From positions 1-7,625 of the forward strand of contig JBOGEX010000129.1 of the NCBI GenBank assembly GCA_050741915.1: DNA of 7,625 nt, read 5' to 3'. The position numbers and the translations under genes were made by a program. Under the pieces are notes generated by a model, which was not told the origin of the DNA, did no database searches, and saw only the letters and a list, made by a program, of their open reading frames with translations. Shown piece by piece: positions 1 to 6,759 of the stretch; position 1 is the first letter of the stretch, and every line of letters begins with the position of its first letter. The DNA comes from JACCTH01 sp050741915 (GTDB lineage Bacteria > Actinomycetota > Acidimicrobiia > Spongiisociales > ZC4RG35).

Positions 1-121
1 TCCTTCCGACGACCGGATCTATTCAATCGTGGCCGGCTGCTCGCGCCAGTGCTACATCGACAACCAGGAGCAAATCGAGAGGGTGGTGGACTCGTGGCTG
101 GTCAACAAACGAGCGTCCTGA
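1..121 (+). CDS. C-terminal fragment of an unidentified protein
   Basis: An open frame begins before the window and ends at TGA 119-121, leaving 39 complete codons (first full codon at 2). The visible tail contains SIVAGCSRQCY and then IERVVDSWLV, which reads like the final strand and amphipathic helix of a small globular domain. Secreted lipoprotein or PsbP-like domains often end in a similar 'ivdSf.v' pattern, but that resemblance is weak and no family is claimed. It overlaps the start of the following protease gene by 28 bases, which suggests co-transcription and translational coupling. The residue composition is more protein-like than in the other frames of this stretch. Two cysteines lie five residues apart. 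The function is unknown. Confidence 0.55.
   Translation, partial: PSDDRIYSIVAGCSRQCYIDNQEQIERVVDSWLVNKRAS
78..86 (+). promoter_or_regulatory. Shine-Dalgarno region deciding the protease start
   Basis: AGAGGGTGG lies 7-10 bases before GTG 94 and overlaps the end of the upstream reading frame. It favours GTG 94 over the longer in-frame GTG 49, which would add 15 residues with no recognisable sequence. Confidence 0.45.
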
Positions 122-2397
122 ACAAGACCCGTCGCAAGGCGGACACGTGGGACCGAATCAAGTTCCTGATCATCCTTCTCATCATCACGACGGCAATAGT
201 CGGCAGTCAGGTCCAGCCGCCGTTCGTGACCTTAGGGCAGGCCCTATCCGACTTCCTCGCTTCGACTCCGGGCCGGATCATCGCCCTCCTCTTCATCTTG
301 GAAACGCTTCGCCAGACCCACTACTTCATCTCCGAGCGCTCCGAGCGCTACCACGGCTTCTGGCAGAACGGCGTGTTCGGCACTGTCGAGGGCGGACTCT
401 CTCACTTCAAGCCCTGGACCCGCTTCCGGGTGGGACGTCTCATCCGCTGGACGATCATCGTCGCCATTTACGCCTTGGTGATGGATTACTTCCGTCCCGA
501 GATCGCCTCGCCGATCGACGCCATCGCCCAGACCCCGCGTATGTTCCTCGCCGCTCTGCCCATGATCCTGCAACTGGTGATGATGATCTCGATCGTCATC
601 CTCCAGTTCGTCGCCATCTTCTGGTTCCTTTCCCGGGGCGGCATGGATGTGCTGATGCCGGAGGAGATCAACACCCGCTTTTCCGACGTTTGGGGCCAGG
701 ACCATGTCCTCCGTCTGATCAAAGAGAACATCGCCTTCCTTGAGAAGCCCGATGAGATCGAGGCCAAGGGCGGATACATCCCCGGCGGCATACTTCTCTG
801 GGGTCCTCCTGGTACCGGGAAGACCCTCCTCGCCGAAGGCATCGCCGGCGAGACCGGCAAGCCCTACGTGTTCGTCGAGCCGGGCGCCTTCATCCAGATG
901 TTCATGGGCGTCGGCATCCTCAAGGTGAAGTCTTTGTATCGCAAGCTGCGCAAGCTCTCGCTCCGTCACGGCGGCGTCATAGTCTTCTTCGACGAGGCCG
1001 ACTCGCTTGGTAGCCGTGGTGGTTTAGGTGCGCCCGGCCTCGGACAACCCGGCATGGCTCATGGCGGCGGTGGGTTCAATGGTTTCCAATGCAACGGCTT
1101 TTCCTACCTTTCGCCCCACAGCCAAAAGGCGGTCCTGACCGAGATGGGAGTCGAACTGAACCCTCAGACCGTCCCCGCTCCCCCTCGCAGCCTGCGGGAC
1201 CGAATCATCATGGGCATGGGAGGCGGCGGCATGGGCACCCTGCAGGCTCTCCTGACCGAGATGAACGGTCTCAAGAAGCCCCGGGGGTTTACCAACAAGA
1301 TTCGCAAGCTGCTCGGGTTCCGGCCCAAGCCTGCTCCCAAGTATCGGATCCTCACGATCATGGCCACCAACATGCCCAACGCCCTGGACGAGGCGATGCT
1401 CCGCCCGGGCCGGATCGACCGGATCTACAAGATGGGATACCCGTCCAAGGACGGCCGTTTGCAGACCCTGCGGGGGTACTTGGACAAGGTCAAGCACGAG
1501 CTCACCGAGGAACAGGTCGAGAAACTGGCGACGGTCACTCCCTACTATTCCGGAGCCAAGATCAAGGACCTGGTCAACGAAGCCCTCATCCAGGCCATTC
1601 GCAACGACCGCTACATCGTCACCTGGGACGACATCTGGAAGGCCAAGGCCTTGAAGGAACTAGGTCCGGCGGAGGATGCCGAATACATCCAGCGCGAACG
1701 TCACGCGGTAGCGGTCCACGAAGCATCGCACGCCGTCGTCGCCCACACCATGCGCCGGCACATGCAGATTGATCTGGTCACGATTGAGCGCCACGGCGAC
1801 ACGGGCGGAATGGTGAAGAACCTGCTGGCCGAGGACCGGTTCACCCAGTGGAAGTCGGAGTTCGAGACCGACATCATGGTTTCGCTGGCCTCTCTGGCAG
1901 GCGAGCGAATGTTCTTCGACGACGACAACTCCTCGGGCGTCACCGGTGATCTTCGCAGCGCCACGGCTGTTGCTGCGCTGATGGAAGGCGTCTGGGGTAT
2001 GGGTGATCGTTATCTGTCACTGACCGTCAACGAGACCGGGATGGGCCAATCCGGCAACGCCGCCGCGGTGGCGGTCGCCCGGCGCCAGGACGAGATCAAT
2101 ACGAAACTGACCGATCTCTACGACAAGACCTGGAACCTCCTCGACGAGCACCGCGATGAGGTGCTGCGAATCGCGGCGGTTCTCGAGGAGAAGAAGACCA
2201 TTTCCGGCGACGAGGTTTCACAGATCATGGGCTCCCCGCCAGGAGCGAGAGCCATGCGAGAACCCAAGGGCTGGCAGGTCATCTTCGACGAAACCAACGA
2301 TGCCCGCCACAACGGCGCCGTCAACCGCCCCGCTTCCCAACTGAACGGCGACCGCGCCGACGATCCTGCGCCTGATCCGGCCGAGGACCCCGCCTAA
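94..2397 (+). CDS. FtsH-like membrane AAA+ zinc metalloprotease (variant)
   Basis: This encodes a membrane-anchored ATP-dependent protease expected to unfold and degrade membrane or cytosolic proteins. The GTG at 94 is chosen because GAGAGGGTGG precedes it; an in-frame GTG at 49 has no such signal. The product is 767 residues. Hydrophobic segments lie near residues 24-40, 60-72, 116-132 and 149-179; an even number keeps the ATPase in the cytoplasm. The AAA module has Walker A GPPGTGKT (237-244), the FtsH-type pore loop MFMG (269-272), Walker B IVFFDEAD (296-303), sensor-1 region IMATN (422-426) and arginine fingers in LRPGRIDR (436-443). The M41 peptidase has HEASH (542-546) as zinc ligands and catalytic Glu, with SGVTGDL supplying the third ligand, Asp619. 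All key residues are present, so it should be active. It differs from classical FtsH in having four membrane segments instead of two and inserts of about 60 and 20 residues before sensor 1. It ends in an acidic, Pro-rich tail. Confidence 0.93.
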   Translation: MAGQQTSVLNKTRRKADTWDRIKFLIILLIITTAIVGSQVQPPFVTLGQALSDFLASTPGRIIALLFILETLRQTHYFISERSERYHGFWQNGVFGTVEGGLSHFKPWTRFRVGRLIRWTIIVAIYALVMDYFRPEIASPIDAIAQTPRMFLAALPMILQLVMMISIVILQFVAIFWFLSRGGMDVLMPEEINTRFSDVWGQDHVLRLIKENIAFLEKPDEIEAKGGYIPGGILLWGPPGTGKTLLAEGIAGETGKPYVFVEPGAFIQMFMGVGILKVKSLYRKLRKLSLRHGGVIVFFDEADSLGSRGGLGAPGLGQPGMAHGGGGFNGFQCNGFSYLSPHSQKAVLTEMGVELNPQTVPAPPRSLRDRIIMGMGGGGMGTLQALLTEMNGLKKPRGFTNKIRKLLGFRPKPAPKYRILTIMATNMPNALDEAMLRPGRIDRIYKMGYPSKDGRLQTLRGYLDKVKHELTEEQVEKLATVTPYYSGAKIKDLVNEALIQAIRNDRYIVTWDDIWKAKALKELGPAEDAEYIQRERHAVAVHEASHAVVAHTMRRHMQIDLVTIERHGDTGGMVKNLLAEDRFTQWKSEFETDIMVSLASLAGERMFFDDDNSSGVTGDLRSATAVAALMEGVWGMGDRYLSLTVNETGMGQSGNAAAVAVARRQDEINTKLTDLYDKTWNLLDEHRDEVLRIAAVLEEKKTISGDEVSQIMGSPPGARAMREPKGWQVIFDETNDARHNGAVNRPASQLNGDRADDPAPDPAEDPA

Positions 2398-2401
2398 CAA
2401 G

Positions 2402-2437
2402 GAACCCTGGGTTCTAGAGGTTGTTCTACAACGTCTA
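2402..2437. terminator. Possible bidirectional terminator hairpins
   Basis: The 55-base gap between two convergent genes holds two hairpins. GAACCCTGGGTTC (2402-2414) folds on itself with about 5 base pairs and a tight loop. TAGAGGTTG (2415-2423) pairs with CAACGTCTA (2429-2437) around the loop TTCTA, with one G-G mismatch. Read on the minus strand, the first hairpin is followed by CTTGTT, a poor U-tract. On the plus strand there is no U-tract. The location supports termination of both transcripts, but the structures are weak. Confidence 0.35.
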
Positions 2438-2452
2438 TAGCCCAGAGAAAAG

Positions 2453-3694
2453 CTATCCGGCGAAACCGGGGTCGCCGAGGAGTTCGATCTGGCAGTTGTC
2501 GGCGAGCGTGCGGATCTCTTCTCCACCGCTCGTGTCGAAGCGAATCAGGCTTGCACCGGCCTCGGCCAGGAGGTGAGTCCCGTCGCCTACCGGCCACGCT
2601 CGGCGGACATTTCCAATGGCGGCGGGAAGCTCAATGACGGTGCTCTCGTCGCTTCGGATGTCGACCAGGGCCAGTCCACCGGGGTCGGCGCCGACCAGGA
2701 TGGTCTCTTCGTCGTACCACCCCAGCGCAATCGCTCCGGCCGTGCTGGTCAGGCTCTCGACTACCACCTGGCCCTCGGCCGAGAGAACAGCGTGTCTGAA
2801 CTCGGAACTTTCTTGATCCTGGCCGACAACCAGTAGACGGTTCTCGTCGGGAGAGGGGAACGAGGCCACCGGGAGCCCAAGTTCCGGGTTGGCCAGCCAG
2901 ATCCAGCTCGCGGTCCTCTCTCCAAAGTCGACCAACATCACTGCCACCTGGACGAGATTGACTTCCCCTTCCACTGGTCGGGTCACGGCCGTAACCACCC
3001 CTTCACCCATGGTCCCGAGGATTTGCGAACCGTTCCAATCGGCCACCTCAAACAGGAGCTCCTCGCCGTTAACGTGGTCAACCAGTGCTGATTCCGGCGT
3101 ATTGGGGTTCTCGAGGGTAAGGATCCGGTCTCCGATGACTGCCCAGGTCTGAGCCGGGGTGGCGAAATCGAGGCTGACCCAGGAACCCTCCACCGGATCG
3201 AAGGCATACATCTGGCCGGCAATGCTCGTCGCCCGGGAGAAGTCCCCCTCGAGCGCCGGTTCGCTTCCGAGCTCAGCCGGAGGGATGCGCTCAAAAGCGG
3301 TGGTGACCAGGACCCCGAGCATCGGCCGTTCCGGAGCGTCGGGATTCGCTCCGAGAACAATCTCTTCGGTCATCTCGTCGCCATCACGGCGCACCACGAT
3401 CAACACCGAGTCCCCGACCGATCTGGTCGCCAGGATCTCCCGTAGAACCGTGGCGCTGGTGACGGCCTCTCCGTCCACCGAGACGAGCAGGTCACCTGAC
3501 TGCAAGGCGCCGTCTGCTCCGGTGTCGGCGAGGACGTCTTCAATGGCCACTCCCTGGCTCTCCCCGACCAGCACCGCACAAGCCTGCGGCTCGGGGACCA
3601 CCGTGGCGGCGTCGGGCAAGGTTTCGCGGGGCGGGGGCGTCTGCCCACACGCCGCCAGGACCAACGCCAAGGAGATCGGCACAAACCGGCGCAT
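2453..3694 (-). CDS. PDZ-domain lipoprotein with beta-propeller-like C-terminus
   Basis: The product is predicted to be exported and lipid-anchored on the outer face of the membrane. MRRFVPISLALVLAAC is a lipoprotein signal with lipobox L-A-A-C and acylated Cys16, followed by a short Pro-rich linker. Residues about 40-115 resemble a PDZ domain, with GVAIEDVLADTGAD, then LQSGDLLVSVDGEAVTS and a closing strand pair VLIVVRRDGDEM. The remaining ~290 residues are short beta strands with Asp/Gly turns (for example ASWIWLANPE, GWYDEETILVGAD and LIRFDTSGG), as expected for a beta-propeller sensor or scaffold. No protease triad is visible, so this is probably a binding protein rather than an HtrA-type enzyme. 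ATG 3694 is preferred over GTG 3700 because GAGGTG lies immediately upstream and the shorter form begins with a normal MRR signal n-region. It starts 12 bases after the hydrolase stop and is the last gene of the minus-strand train. Confidence 0.8.
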   Translation of the reverse strand: MRRFVPISLALVLAACGQTPPPRETLPDAATVVPEPQACAVLVGESQGVAIEDVLADTGADGALQSGDLLVSVDGEAVTSATVLREILATRSVGDSVLIVVRRDGDEMTEEIVLGANPDAPERPMLGVLVTTAFERIPPAELGSEPALEGDFSRATSIAGQMYAFDPVEGSWVSLDFATPAQTWAVIGDRILTLENPNTPESALVDHVNGEELLFEVADWNGSQILGTMGEGVVTAVTRPVEGEVNLVQVAVMLVDFGERTASWIWLANPELGLPVASFPSPDENRLLVVGQDQESSEFRHAVLSAEGQVVVESLTSTAGAIALGWYDEETILVGADPGGLALVDIRSDESTVIELPAAIGNVRRAWPVGDGTHLLAEAGASLIRFDTSGGEEIRTLADNCQIELLGDPGFAG

Positions 3695-3706
3695 TGGCAC
3701 CTCAGG

Positions 3707-4540
3707 CTAGCTCGGGGGCTCCTCCCGACCTGTGTGCTCGTCCAACCACGAGACGATGTCGGCCACCACTTCGCGCCCCTCGGGCTCGTTGAGACACTCG
3801 TGACGAAGATTGGGATAGAGACGGCGTTCCACCCCCGGTAGACCGACGAGGAGTTGACTCGCCTCCGGCGGGACGACAGTGTCGTCGCCGCCATGTATGA
3901 CGAAGGTGGGAATCGAGATTCGAGCCAAGAGCGGGGTCACACGGTCCTGGGAGGCGAAGACGTTGGCTCCCAGCCGGGTGCTGGCCTTGAAGAGATTGAG
4001 CGGATCCGACATGTAGGTCTCTCCGACCGCGGGGTCGCGCGAGAGTTGCGACCCTTTCACCGCGGTCGGGAGAGAAAGGGTCGGAAAGGCCCGTCCAATA
4101 AAAGGGGCGAGAGCTCGCTGCCAGCCAGCGCCACCCATGATGGCCGGGGAGGACAGAACCAAGAGGTCCGGCCGCGGCCGTTCCGAAATCGCGTACTCGG
4201 CGGCGATCAATCCCCCCATCGAATGCCCCATGAGCACGACGGGCCGGCCCTCGGTTCGCATCGCCCGCAGATGGCCTTCGACTTGGTCGAGATAGAGGCT
4301 CCAACGAGCAATATCACCTCTGGCTCCCGACGATGCTCCGAACCCCAACAGATCGAAGGCACGGACTCGATAACCGGCTTCGGTAAGCCACGAACCAACC
4401 TGTGCGTACCGACCCGAATGTTCTCCGATGCCGTGAACAAGTACCACATCGCCTTTGGGTACCGTCTCCGGGTCCCACTCGCGAACGAGCTGGGCACCGC
4501 CATCGGGGGCGGGCTCGGGCCGGGCAACGCTCTGGATCAA
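3707..4540 (-). CDS. Alpha/beta hydrolase, monoacylglycerol lipase-like
   Basis: A 277-residue serine hydrolase of the alpha/beta fold, closest in pattern to the lysophospholipase/monoacylglycerol lipase group (PldB-like 'Hydrolase_4'). The oxyanion segment LVHGIGEHSGRY (34-45) is typical of that group. The nucleophile is Ser107 in GHSMGG, the acid is Asp220 in HGGDDTVVP, and the base is His247 in NLRHECLNEPEG. The length is normal for the family and no signal peptide is seen, so a cytoplasmic or peripheral membrane esterase is likely; the natural substrate cannot be read from the sequence. The TTG start at 4540 overlaps the upstream stop as TTGA and has AGGAG five bases before it. No in-frame ATG lies close by. 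The small TTGA overlap means the gene is probably translated by coupling to its upstream neighbour. Confidence 0.9.
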   Translation of the reverse strand: MIQSVARPEPAPDGGAQLVREWDPETVPKGDVVLVHGIGEHSGRYAQVGSWLTEAGYRVRAFDLLGFGASSGARGDIARWSLYLDQVEGHLRAMRTEGRPVVLMGHSMGGLIAAEYAISERPRPDLLVLSSPAIMGGAGWQRALAPFIGRAFPTLSLPTAVKGSQLSRDPAVGETYMSDPLNLFKASTRLGANVFASQDRVTPLLARISIPTFVIHGGDDTVVPPEASQLLVGLPGVERRLYPNLRHECLNEPEGREVVADIVSWLDEHTGREEPPS

Positions 4541-5250
4541 ACCATCTCCTCGTGTTCGGGGGCTTGGATGCTATCTAGCTGGCGCCAGGCGAGATCGTTG
4601 GGCAAGCGGTCGTACCGATCCTCGGGGATGGGCTGGAGAGACTTCCCTTCCAGCACGGCGCCGATGGCGTCGGCGACCGCGGCGAGCTGGGCACGCGTGT
4701 GCCACCAGCCGCATGTGACGACGATGCATCCCTCCCAAGGCCCACAGGCGAGCACTCGCGCCCCGGCAACCTCGACTTGGGAGACAACCTCTCGAGCTGG
4801 AACCGCCAAGATCAATGCCACCGCTCCGCCGGCTTGGGACGGAGACATAAAACGTAATCCACGAACCTGACGGAGCCGACGCCGGAGAAAGTCGGCCGCC
4901 AGACGGGTCCTCCAGCCAGCTCGCTGCCTAGGGCCGGGGTCGCGTAAGGGCCATTCCACCAGTGAGACGAGTGGAAACGGCAGCACACACTGGTCGATGA
5001 GAATCGGATCGAGTCGGACATATATCGGAGCTCCTTCAGCGAGCGCGGCCAGCCGATTCAGGTCTTGAGCCACGCCGAAACGATTGGGGTGGCTCACAAC
5101 CAACGCCTGGCGGATCTCGGTAGGGAGGATCGTCCGGCCGCCGACCGTCAACTCGGGCCCGAGAGCGTCAGCCGGCGGGTCGAGGAGACGGGGGCCCTCG
5201 CTGATCCCGGGCGGGAGCGGGAAATTCTCGCCGGAGAAGTCGGCTGTCAC
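4537..5250 (-). CDS. Hypothetical protein, possibly a degenerate PLP-fold protein
   Basis: This 237-residue protein is not firmly recognised. The segment VVSHPNRFGVAQDLNRLAALA (about 51-71) recalls the 'PNffGvieDl..la' element of glycine dehydrogenase P-protein and related type I PLP enzymes. The late segment ACGPWEGCIVVTCGWWHTRAQLAAVADAIGAVL resembles the small C-terminal domain of class V aminotransferases, with its strand, the 'H.t.e.l' turn and final helix. The protein has only one lysine, in a C-terminal EGKSLQ context that does not look like a Schiff-base site, so it is unlikely to be a working PLP enzyme. It is also much shorter than those enzymes (about 400 residues or more). Its GTG start overlaps the gcvT stop as GTGA, and its own stop overlaps the hydrolase start. 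A role linked to GcvT is inferred only from this coupling. There is no signal peptide or membrane segment. Confidence 0.7.
   Translation of the reverse strand: MTADFSGENFPLPPGISEGPRLLDPPADALGPELTVGGRTILPTEIRQALVVSHPNRFGVAQDLNRLAALAEGAPIYVRLDPILIDQCVLPFPLVSLVEWPLRDPGPRQRAGWRTRLAADFLRRRLRQVRGLRFMSPSQAGGAVALILAVPAREVVSQVEVAGARVLACGPWEGCIVVTCGWWHTRAQLAAVADAIGAVLEGKSLQPIPEDRYDRLPNDLAWRQLDSIQAPEHEEMV
4546..4550 (-). promoter_or_regulatory. Ribosome binding site for the hydrolase TTG start
   Basis: AGGAG, read on the minus strand, stands five bases before TTG 4540. It lies inside the last codons of the preceding gene, so it decides the TTG start and supports coupled translation. Confidence 0.55.
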
Positions 5251-6302
5251 CGCTTGTAAAACGGGAGTTCGACCCTCTCGGCAGGCTCCCAGTTTCCCCG
5301 AATCTCGACCTCAGGGTCGGCGTCACTTGGAGGCGACAGGTATCCCACTCCGATGCCATGTCCGAGCATGGGACTGAAATTGCCAGAGGTCACCTCTCCC
5401 CGGGATGAGCCCGCGCGCAGGCGATGCCCGGGTCGCGGGATGGTGCGGCCGGCAAGGGTAAACGCGGTCATCCGGCGGGCCACCCCGGCGGTGCGGGCCT
5501 TCTCCAGGGCGTTTTTACCGACGAAGTCGTGGTTCCAGGCGATCGCAAAGTCGAGTCCAGCTTCGAGGGGATTCGTGGTCGGGTCGAAGTCCTGACCGGC
5601 AAGAAGCAGCCCGGCCTCGAGTCGCAGAGTGTCCCTAGCGCCGAGCCCGCATGGGGTTGCCCCCGACTCGATCAGGGCACCGATCAGGGCCGTCGCCGTT
5701 TCCGGGTCGGTGACCACCTCACCGCCTCTCTCCCCCGTATAGCCGGTTCCTGCCAGCCATACAGGAGAGCCGGCGAAGGTTGCGTCATAGGTCCGAAACC
5801 GTTTGGGCTTGACACCAAGCAGATTCTGGAGGACAGCAGGCGCATCGGGACCTTGGACGGCCAGCATCACCGTCCGTGCTCGCAGGTCCTCGAATCTGGT
5901 CTCCGGCGAGGTGGCCCGAAATCGATCGATCACCATTTGGTGGGTGGAGGCGTTCGGTAGCACCCAGAAGCGATCCTCCTCCAACCACCAGACCAATAGA
6001 TCGTCTTCGATTCCCCCGCGGTCGTTGAGGAGCAGGCTGTACTGCGTCCGACCCGGGTCGATCAGATCGACGTCGTTGGAAAGAAGGGAACGAAGACTCT
6101 CCCTGGCACCTTCTCCTTGCCACAGGAATCGTCCGAGATGGGAAACATCAAACCAACCCACATTCGTTCTGACAGCCCGGTGCTCCCCCAGGACCGACTG
6201 GTACTGGACGGGCATTTCCCAGCCACCGAAGTCGACGAAGCGGGCACCCAGCCCGGCGTGGAGTACGTGCAGCGCCGACTGGCTCAACGAGTCTTGGGTC
6301 AA
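5247..6302 (-). CDS. gcvT: Glycine cleavage system T-protein (aminomethyltransferase)
   Basis: GcvT transfers the methylene unit from aminomethylated lipoyl H-protein to tetrahydrofolate, releasing ammonia, in the cytoplasmic glycine cleavage complex. The 351 residues match the family closely: GARFVDFGGWEMPVQY (19-34), EHRAVRTNVGWFDVSHL (40-56), the GGIEDDL loop with the catalytic/folate-orienting Asp (100 or 101), AVQGP (148-152), GYTGE (187-191) and GLGARDTLRLEAG (219-231). The length fits, and the core motifs look intact, so it is distinguished from the folate-binding YgfZ paralogue by its conserved GLGARDTLRLEAG and DDL motifs. TTG 6302 is chosen because it gives the usual N-terminal length. 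Only a weak AAGG precedes it, and the second TTG at 6287 is an alternative. It starts 10 bases after the preceding stop, and its TGA overlaps the next gene as GTGA. gcvH and gcvP are not in the window. Confidence 0.94.
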   Translation of the reverse strand: MTQDSLSQSALHVLHAGLGARFVDFGGWEMPVQYQSVLGEHRAVRTNVGWFDVSHLGRFLWQGEGARESLRSLLSNDVDLIDPGRTQYSLLLNDRGGIEDDLLVWWLEEDRFWVLPNASTHQMVIDRFRATSPETRFEDLRARTVMLAVQGPDAPAVLQNLLGVKPKRFRTYDATFAGSPVWLAGTGYTGERGGEVVTDPETATALIGALIESGATPCGLGARDTLRLEAGLLLAGQDFDPTTNPLEAGLDFAIAWNHDFVGKNALEKARTAGVARRMTAFTLAGRTIPRPGHRLRAGSSRGEVTSGNFSPMLGHGIGVGYLSPPSDADPEVEIRGNWEPAERVELPFYKR

Positions 6303-6312
6303 GAGCCTTGGA

Positions 6313-6759
6313 TCAGCGAATGCGAGGCCCGCTCCCCCGCTCTCCTAGCCGGGTCACCGAGGGCGGTCCGGGGAGGCGGATTGGCCGGGGCTCATGAGGG
6401 AGGTTGGTCGGTCGCTCGAGTCCGTATTTCTCGACCAAGTGGAGGTAATCACGCTGGTAGAGAATCTTGCAGCGCACGTCCGGGTAAAGACGTCGAAGCG
6501 TCTTCACCTTTCCGTTCTTCTTCGTGACCAACTTCTGGCTCATCGTGGTGATCTCGATAAAGAGATCGTCGTCGGGGAGGTAGAAGTCGGGAGTGAAATA
6601 TTGGCTGGGCCTTCCCTCACCGTCCCAGGCGATTGGAAATGCCCGTGGCTCGTACTCCCAAGGAACTCCGTAGAAATCGAGCAGAGATGCGAACTGGCGC
6701 TCGCTGTCATGAGCAAACTGGTGCGAGACCGCGGTAACGGATTGGAACTCGAGTCTCAG
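6313..6759 (-). CDS. PD-(D/E)XK nuclease-like conserved protein, CTG start
   Basis: An ATG-based reading would begin at 6543 and give only 76 residues, cutting the protein in half. Reading upstream in the same frame adds ERQFASLLDFYGVPWEYEP and then YFTPDFYLPDDDLFIEITT, which clearly belong to one domain. With the CTG at 6759 the product has 148 residues. The arrangement of Glu20, Asp58 in TPDF and Glu69 in FIEIT recalls TnsA/VSR-like PD-(D/E)XK nucleases. The usual catalytic Lys two residues after Glu69 is Thr71, so activity is uncertain; Lys80/Lys81 could substitute. The rest, KVKTLRRLYPDVRCKILYQR, is typical of the fold's helix and last strand, and the last ~35 residues are a Pro/Arg-rich tail. 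No ATG, GTG or TTG occurs in frame between the upstream stop near 6825 and this domain. The CTG overlaps the merR stop as CTGA and follows GGAGGG, which is why it is preferred. Confidence 0.75.
   Translation of the reverse strand: MRLEFQSVTAVSHQFAHDSERQFASLLDFYGVPWEYEPRAFPIAWDGEGRPSQYFTPDFYLPDDDLFIEITTMSQKLVTKKNGKVKTLRRLYPDVRCKILYQRDYLHLVEKYGLERPTNLPHEPRPIRLPGPPSVTRLGERGSGPRIR

Noticed and set aside
244..969. Minus-strand open frame of 241 codons inside the protease gene
   Set aside because: It is rich in His, Asp, Glu and Gly without fold-like pattern and lies opposite a gene with full AAA motifs.
1012..1240. Possible assembly artefact or frameshift behind the Gly-rich protease insert
   Set aside because: The frame stays open on both sides with normal codon pattern and an ordinary, non-repetitive middle part (SYLSPHSQKAVLTEMGVEL), so a genuine insertion is more likely.
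1089..1772. Plus-strand frame of 227 codons within the protease gene
   Set aside because: It is an Arg/Pro/Gln-rich out-of-frame reading of the AAA region, with no motif.
3854..4870. Long plus-strand open frame of 338 codons
   Set aside because: It is antisense to the hydrolase and the hypothetical gene, both of which have coherent protein features. Its translation is low-complexity Arg/Ser/Gly with no motif, typical of a GC-rich shadow frame.
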